Part shown: in pieces, positions 59,479 through 64,000 of the stretch
Layout of the letters: every line of letters starts with the position of its first letter
How positions within the stretch are numbered: position 1 is the first letter of the stretch
From: Rouxiella badensis
GTDB taxonomy: Bacteria > Pseudomonadota > Gammaproteobacteria > Enterobacterales > Enterobacteriaceae
Direction: 5' to 3'
NCBI GenBank assembly: GCA_026967495.1
Contig: CP114060.1
Location: 1,736,001-1,800,000, forward strand
Length of the DNA stretch: 64,000 nucleotides
Translations under genes and position numbers: made by a program
The notes under the pieces: model-generated
What the model saw: only the letters and a program-made list of their open reading frames with translations
The model's database searches: none
Told to the model about the DNA's origin: nothing

Positions 59479-60385
59479 GGTGTATCGCCTGCTCGGGCGG
59501 GGAGCATTCGCGCTGCTGCTCTATCCTGTGATTGGCTATTTCTGGCTAACTGGCCGCAGGCAGCGGCAGGCTTCGCAGGACTATTTGCGTCGCCTTGCTC
59601 GCGTGGCCGAAGCCCGCAGGATAACCCTGCCTTATAAACTCAGCAGTTTTCGGCATTTCATGCGCTTCGGCGACGCGATGTTGAGCAAGCTGGCGACCTG
59701 GCAAGGCGACACGCTGTTGGGCCGCGATGCGCTATTGGTTGACGCCGCGCGCTGCGAGGCACAAATCGCCAGTGGGCAGGGTACGCTGATTCTCTGTTCC
59801 CACCTGGGCGATATCGAATCCTGCCGCGCACTGGGCGAGGCTCAATAAAAACGTGAAAGTGAATGCGCTGGTCTTTACCCAGCATGCTGAAAGATTCAAT
59901 CAGGTGATGAAAGAGGTTAACCCCGATGCCTGCGTCAACCTGATTCAGGTGACGAACATGGGACCCGATACTGCCATTCGCTTGAAAGAGTGCCTGGATC
60001 GCGGTGAATGGGTGGCTGTCGTCGGCGATCGCACTTCGGCGGGGGCTATCAGCGCGGCGGACAGCAACGGGTAATATTGAGTGATTTCCTCGGCGCTCCG
60101 GCCGCCTTTCCACAGGGCCCGTTCATTCTGGCCTCGGTGCTGCGCGTGCCCGTTTTCCTGATGTTTGGCATCCTGCAGCGGCAACGGCTGAACATCTATT
60201 TCGAACCTTTTGCCGACCCCTTGCTGTTCCCGCGTGCGACCCGGCAGCAAAGTTTGCAGAACATTGTCGACAGCTATGCGCAACGTCTCGAGCACTACAG
60301 CCTGCTGGCCCCGCATGACTGGTTTAATTTTTATGATTTTTGGCAGCGCCCATCGGGCGTGCCTGCTGACAGAGAGTCTGATTGA
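59414..60385 (+). CDS. LpxL/HtrB-like acyltransferase of the aryl polyene cluster, two frameshifts
   Basis: The acyltransferase domain belongs to the lipid A biosynthesis (late acyltransferase) superfamily. A membrane-proximal N-terminus LMLKVYRLLGRGAFALLLYPVIGYFWLTGRRQRQ is followed by the catalytic HX4D-type motif ILCSHLGDIESCRAL. Breaks occur near 59839 (two bases lost) and in the G-run 60041-60045 (one base lost). Joining the three frames gives LNKNVKVNALVFTQHAERF, GDRTSAGGYQRGGQQRVILSDFLGAPAAFPQGPFI and the end at 60385. In some clusters this domain is fused to the upstream glycosyltransferase (ApeJ); here it has its own start. Confidence 0.78.
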
Positions 60386-60386
60386 T

Positions 60387-60830
60387 ATGGCAGAGAGAAA
60401 AGACCCGCGTTTATCCGATCCTCGTTTTACTGCGTGCGTAGAGATAACCGTGCCTTTCCATGACGTCGACCCAATGGGTGTGGTCTGGCACGGCAACTAT
60501 TTTCGCTATCTTGAGGTCGCCCGTGAGGCGCTCCTGAAGCAGTTCGGCTATGGCTATCGCGCTATGGAAGCCTCGGGTTACGTCTGGCCTATTGTCGATA
60601 CGCGTCTCAAATACATCGGACCGGTCACCTTCGAGCAGAAGATTATCGTGCAGGCCGAGGTACAGGAGTTCGAGAATCGCCTGCGGATTGGCTATCAGAT
60701 ATTTGACGCAGACAGTGGAAAACGCACGACCAGCGGCTACACGCTTCAGGTTGCGGTACAGATCGAAAGTAAAGAGATGTGCTTTGTCTCACCGCCGGTA
60801 TTATTCGAAAAAATGGGGATCGTCCAATGA
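60387..60830 (+). CDS. apeK: 4-hydroxybenzoyl-CoA-type thioesterase of the aryl polyene cluster (ApeK-like)
   Basis: This is a hot-dog-fold acyl-thioesterase of 147 residues. The family signature HDVDPMGVVWHGNYFRYLEVAREALL carries the catalytic Asp. It may edit or release polyene acyl-ACP. The ATG at 60387 follows the acyltransferase stop by 1 base, and its own stop overlaps the next start (ATGA at 60827). Confidence 0.85.
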   Translation: MAERKDPRLSDPRFTACVEITVPFHDVDPMGVVWHGNYFRYLEVAREALLKQFGYGYRAMEASGYVWPIVDTRLKYIGPVTFEQKIIVQAEVQEFENRLRIGYQIFDADSGKRTTSGYTLQVAVQIESKEMCFVSPPVLFEKMGIVQ

Positions 60831-61433
60831 GGCGTTTAGTTTTCTTGATGCTTGGAGCTCTTCAGCCTAAGCGTACATGCGGTAACGCTCGACGACCTCC
60901 AGCAGCGTTTTAGCCAACAGCCGGTCCTGCGCGCCGAGTTCAGCCAGCAGCGTAGCGTCAGCGGCATGGACCAGAAGCTTAATTCCAGCGGTATCCTGGT
61001 CATCTCACGCAATGACGGACTTTGGTGGCAGCAGGAGAAGCCCTTCGCGCTGAGCCTGCTGTTAACCGACAGTCGCATGGTGCAGACGATGGCCGGTCAG
61101 CCGCCGCAGACAGTCACTGCGCAGAATAACCCGCAGATGTTTCAATTTAACTCACTGCTGACCGCGTTGTTCCATGCCGATCATCGTGCGCTGGAGCAGA
61201 ACTTCACGCTGGATTTCAGCGATCGCGGCCAGGGCAATTGGAAATTAGTGCTCACGCCTAAAACATCGCCGTTAAACAGGCTGTTCAAGACCATCAGGCT
61301 GGAGGGTCAGACCTTCCTCAATAATATCAATATCAACGATATGCAGGGCGATGTGACGCAAATTCGCTTCTTTAATCAACGCACAGAACCTAAGACGCTG
61401 ACCGATGCCGAGAAGCAGCATTTTTCTTCCTGA
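60827..61433 (+). CDS. apeL: LolA-like periplasmic carrier of the aryl polyene cluster (ApeL-like), frameshifted in its signal peptide
   Basis: This is a LolA-fold lipoprotein-carrier-like protein of about 200 residues. The ATG at 60827 starts a signal peptide (MRRLVFLMLG) that continues in another frame as LFSLSVHAVTLDDLQQRFSQQ, so a frameshift lies at about 60845-60858. The mature part has the LolA-type concave sheet (LRAEFSQQRSVSGMDQKLNSSGILVIS, FDSLLTALF-like FNSLLTALFHAD). It presumably carries the aryl polyene lipid across the periplasm after export by the MMPL protein. Confidence 0.8.
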
Positions 61434-63730
61434 ACACCATCGTCGGCTGGCGCTAGGCTGGTTGCTTATCTGCCTCGCGTTGGTGGCCGCTCTTTTTGGC
61501 TGCTGCCGCGTAGCCAGATTAACAGCAGCGTATTGGCGCTGTTGCCCAAGCAGCAGCTGGCCGGTGTTCCAGAAGACGTTTCCGACGCGTTTAGGAAGCG
61601 GCTCGATCGTCAGCTGATGTGGCTGGTTAAACCGCCTGAAGGCGCGCAGCGTGACAACGCCCTGAACGCATGGCTGCAAAAGCTGCAAAAATTACCGGCA
61701 TTACAGCAGGTTGAAGGACCGATGGACGACGCAAGTCAACGTCAGTGGGGCCTGTTCTTTTTCAACCACCGTAATGCGCTGATGGACGCCGCCACCCGAG
61801 CACGCCTGAGCGCGGGCGCGGCGGCGCAGTCGCAGTGGATACTCGGCCAGGTATATTCGGCCTTCGCGGGCGTCAGCGGTAAAGAGCTGACGGGCGACCC
61901 GCTGTTGCTGGTTCGCGCCTCACAAATGGCGCAGCAGCAAAATGGCGCAGGCATGACGCTGGATAACGGCTGGCTGGTGGCTAAAGACACTCAGGGGAAA
62001 AGTTGGTACTTACTTCACGCTGAGTTGCGGGCCTCCTCCTATGACATCACTAGCAGTAAACAAATTGTCGGGCAGCTCGACGCCCTGAAAACGCAGTTTG
62101 AGGCCCAGTGGCCGGGTGCAAAAGTGCTCGAACGCGGCACGGTTTTTTACAGCAATTATGCCAGCCAGCAGGCGGAGCACGATATCTCTACTCTCGGGGT
62201 AGCCTCAGTCGTCGGCGTCTTCCTGCTTATCCTTTTAGTGTTCCGCTCGGTGATCCCGATGTTACTGAGCCTGCTGTCGATTTCAATCGGCGCGCTGGCC
62301 GGGGCGGTGATGACGCTGCTGGTGTTCGGCGAAATTCACGTCATGACGCTGGTGCTCAGCACCAGCATTGTCGGTATTTCCGCCGACTATACGCTCTATT
62401 TTCTGACCGATCGCCACGTTCACGGCGGGCAGTCAACGCCACTCGAGAGCCTGAAGAAACTGTTTCCGGCGTTATCAATGGCGATGTTGACCACCGTCGC
62501 TGCCTATCTGATGCTGCTGATTGCGCCTTTCCCCGGTATGCAGCAGTTGGCGGTGTTTGCCGCTGCCGGTCTCAGCGCGGCCTGCATCACGGTGATGTGC
62601 TGGTATCCTTATCTGGCAAAGCGCTTACCGATTGGGCCAACGCCCGGGCTGGGACTTATCCTGTGCTGGCTGCACGCTTGGCGCAGTAATAAAAAGCTGC
62701 GCATCGGCCTGCCGTTGGCGGTGCTGATACTGGCGACAATCGGCGGAATTCGGCTGCATGTCGATGATGATATCGGCCAACTTCAGGCACTTCCAGGCGA
62801 TCTGCTCAAGCAGGAAAGGCAGATTGCAGCGTTGACCGGCCAGTCTAATGAACAGAAATGGCTGGTGGTTTACGGCGACACCGCCGAGCAGACGTTACAG
62901 CGGCTCGAGGCGTTGGAACCGCGACTCGCGCAGGCCAAAAAGAGGGCGCAGTGGCTGGGTATCGCCTGCTCGGACTGCCTTCCATGCAGCGGCAACAGGC
63001 AGATTTGGCTCTTTTAACGCAGCGTGCGCCACAGGTGGCAGCGGAGCTTAAGCAGGCGGGTCTTAACGTCTCGGTAGCCAACGTGTCGCCGCAGTGGGTC
63101 ACGCCCCAAGCATGGCAGCACAGCGTAATCAGTCAGGGCTGGCGGCTACTGTGGCTTTCGCTGCCTGACGGGCGCAGCGCGGCGCTGGTTCCGGTTAACG
63201 GCGTCAGCAATGGCGCGGCGATGCAGTCGCTGGCGCAGGCGATGCCCGGCGTGGGTTGGGTGGATCGCAAAACCGAGTTCAGCGGCCTGTTCGAACAGTA
63301 TCGCGTGATGCTGTCATGGCTGCTTATGTTGGCCGCCGGGGTGATTTGCGCCATCTATCTGTGGCGATTCCGCTGGCCACACGGCCTGATTTGCTGCATT
63401 CCGACGCTGTTGTCTCTGGCAATGGGCGTGGCGGCGCTGGGGCTAAGCGGGCACAGTCTCAACCTGTTTTCGCTGCTGGCGCTGATTCTGGTACTCGGGA
63501 TTGGCATCAATTACACGCTGTTCTTTACCAATCCACGAGGCACGCCGACGACGTCCATGTTTGCCGTCTTTATGGCCGTGGTCACCACACAACTGACCTT
63601 CGGCATGCTGGTATTCAGCTCGACGCAGGCAATTAGCAGCTTTGGTATCGTGCTGAGTAGCGGCATTTTGACCGCCTTCGTGCTCTCGCCGCTGACGCTG
63701 CCGGGTAAAAAAAGAGGAAGTAATAAATGA
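61405..63730 (+). CDS. apeM: MMPL/RND-family exporter of the aryl polyene cluster (ApeM-like), two frameshifts
   Basis: This is a large RND-superfamily exporter of about 775 residues with about 12 transmembrane helices and two large periplasmic domains. A first helix (LALGWLLICLALVAALF) is followed by the domain ending LERGTVFYSNYASQQAEHDISTLG. A helix bundle follows with the proton-relay type segment STSIVGISADYTLYFLTDR, then a second half with SLLALILVLGIGINYTLFF. Breaks are at the T-run 61493-61497 and at 62957-62960, each with one base lost. Corrected frames read ALFWLLPRSQINSSVLALLPKQ and WLGYRLLGLPSMQRQQADLALL. It exports the polyene lipid from the inner membrane. Confidence 0.84.
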
Positions 63731-64000
63731 TTAAGGCCCGATGGCTCTTGATGATAATGGCGCTCATGCTGGCGGGGTGTGCCACGCATCCCACGCCCGA
63801 CACATTGCCGCAGGCGTGGTTGAAGCCCGGCGTGCGGGTACGTTTACCGTCCCCCCAGTTGAACGAGAAGCTTGAACAGCAGCAGTTGCTGACCGGCACC
63901 GTCGACGGCAAACAGCAGTCGCTGCTGGTATTGCTTAACGCTAACGGAAAAACCCTGCAGCTGGCGGGCCTTTCACCCTTAGGCATTCGCCTGTTCAAGG
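63727..64000 (+). CDS. apeN: DUF3261 lipoprotein of the aryl polyene cluster (ApeN-like), truncated by window end
   Basis: This is the start of a lipoprotein: the signal peptide MIKARWLLMIMALMLAGC ends in a lipobox with the lipidated Cys at residue 18. It is followed by THPTPDTLPQAWLKPGVRVRLPSPQ, typical of DUF3261 members. It overlaps apeM by 4 bases (ATGA). About 91 codons are visible; the rest, and the usual downstream KS/KR/DH genes, lie beyond the window. Confidence 0.8.
   Translation, partial: MIKARWLLMIMALMLAGCATHPTPDTLPQAWLKPGVRVRLPSPQLNEKLEQQQLLTGTVDGKQQSLLVLLNANGKTLQLAGLSPLGIRLFK

Overview
The window is chromosomal DNA from a member of the Enterobacterales, most likely a Yersiniaceae-type organism (Rahnella/Rouxiella/Serratia relatives). 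That placement comes from the E. coli-like gene order of the dapD-rrnH segment, the CsrB sRNA beside syd, an ERIC repeat, and 16S/23S sequences that are clearly enterobacterial but not E. coli. The genus is inferred and not proven.

Layout: (1) 1-9.0 kb holds ygdD (3' end), rlmM, xni, ppnN, queF, syd, the CsrB regulatory RNA with two UvrY-type palindromes, an MFS transporter, yqcC, truC and yqcA. (2) 9.1-14.05 kb, leftward: yaeH, dapD, glnD, map. (3) 14.2-34.4 kb, rightward: the translation and envelope block rpsB-tsf-pyrH-frr-dxr-uppS-cdsA-rseP-bamA-skp-lpxD-fabZ-lpxA-lpxB-rnhB-dnaE-accA. It links translation factors, isoprenoid and phospholipid precursors, outer-membrane protein assembly, lipid A synthesis and DNA replication. 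(4) 34.4-48 kb: ERIC element, ldcC, yaeR, tilS, a small cytochrome c, yaeP-rof, yaeQ, arfB, nlpE, proS, trmO, rcsF, metNIQ with MetJ boxes, gmhB. (5) 48.0-53.9 kb: a complete rRNA operon (P1/P2, 16S, tRNA-Ile, tRNA-Ala, 23S, 5S, tRNA-Asp, terminator), matching the position of E. coli rrnH. (6) 54.3-64 kb: the first part of an aryl polyene (APE) pigment cluster, in the place where E. coli has unrelated genes. It contains a chain-length-factor-like ketosynthase, acyltransferases, two ACPs, an aryl-activating ligase, a dehydratase, a glycosyltransferase, a thioesterase, a LolA-like chaperone, an MMPL exporter and a lipoprotein that runs off the window end.

A major caveat is that at least 19 single- or double-base frameshifts interrupt genes, including essential ones (dnaE, lpxA, tilS). 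Many lie at homopolymer runs and they are clumped. They look like base-calling or assembly errors rather than real pseudogenes, although eight lie inside the APE cluster where true decay cannot be excluded. The 16S and 23S genes also carry suspicious changes at near-universal positions. I kept such genes as CDS spanning the breaks and state the break positions.
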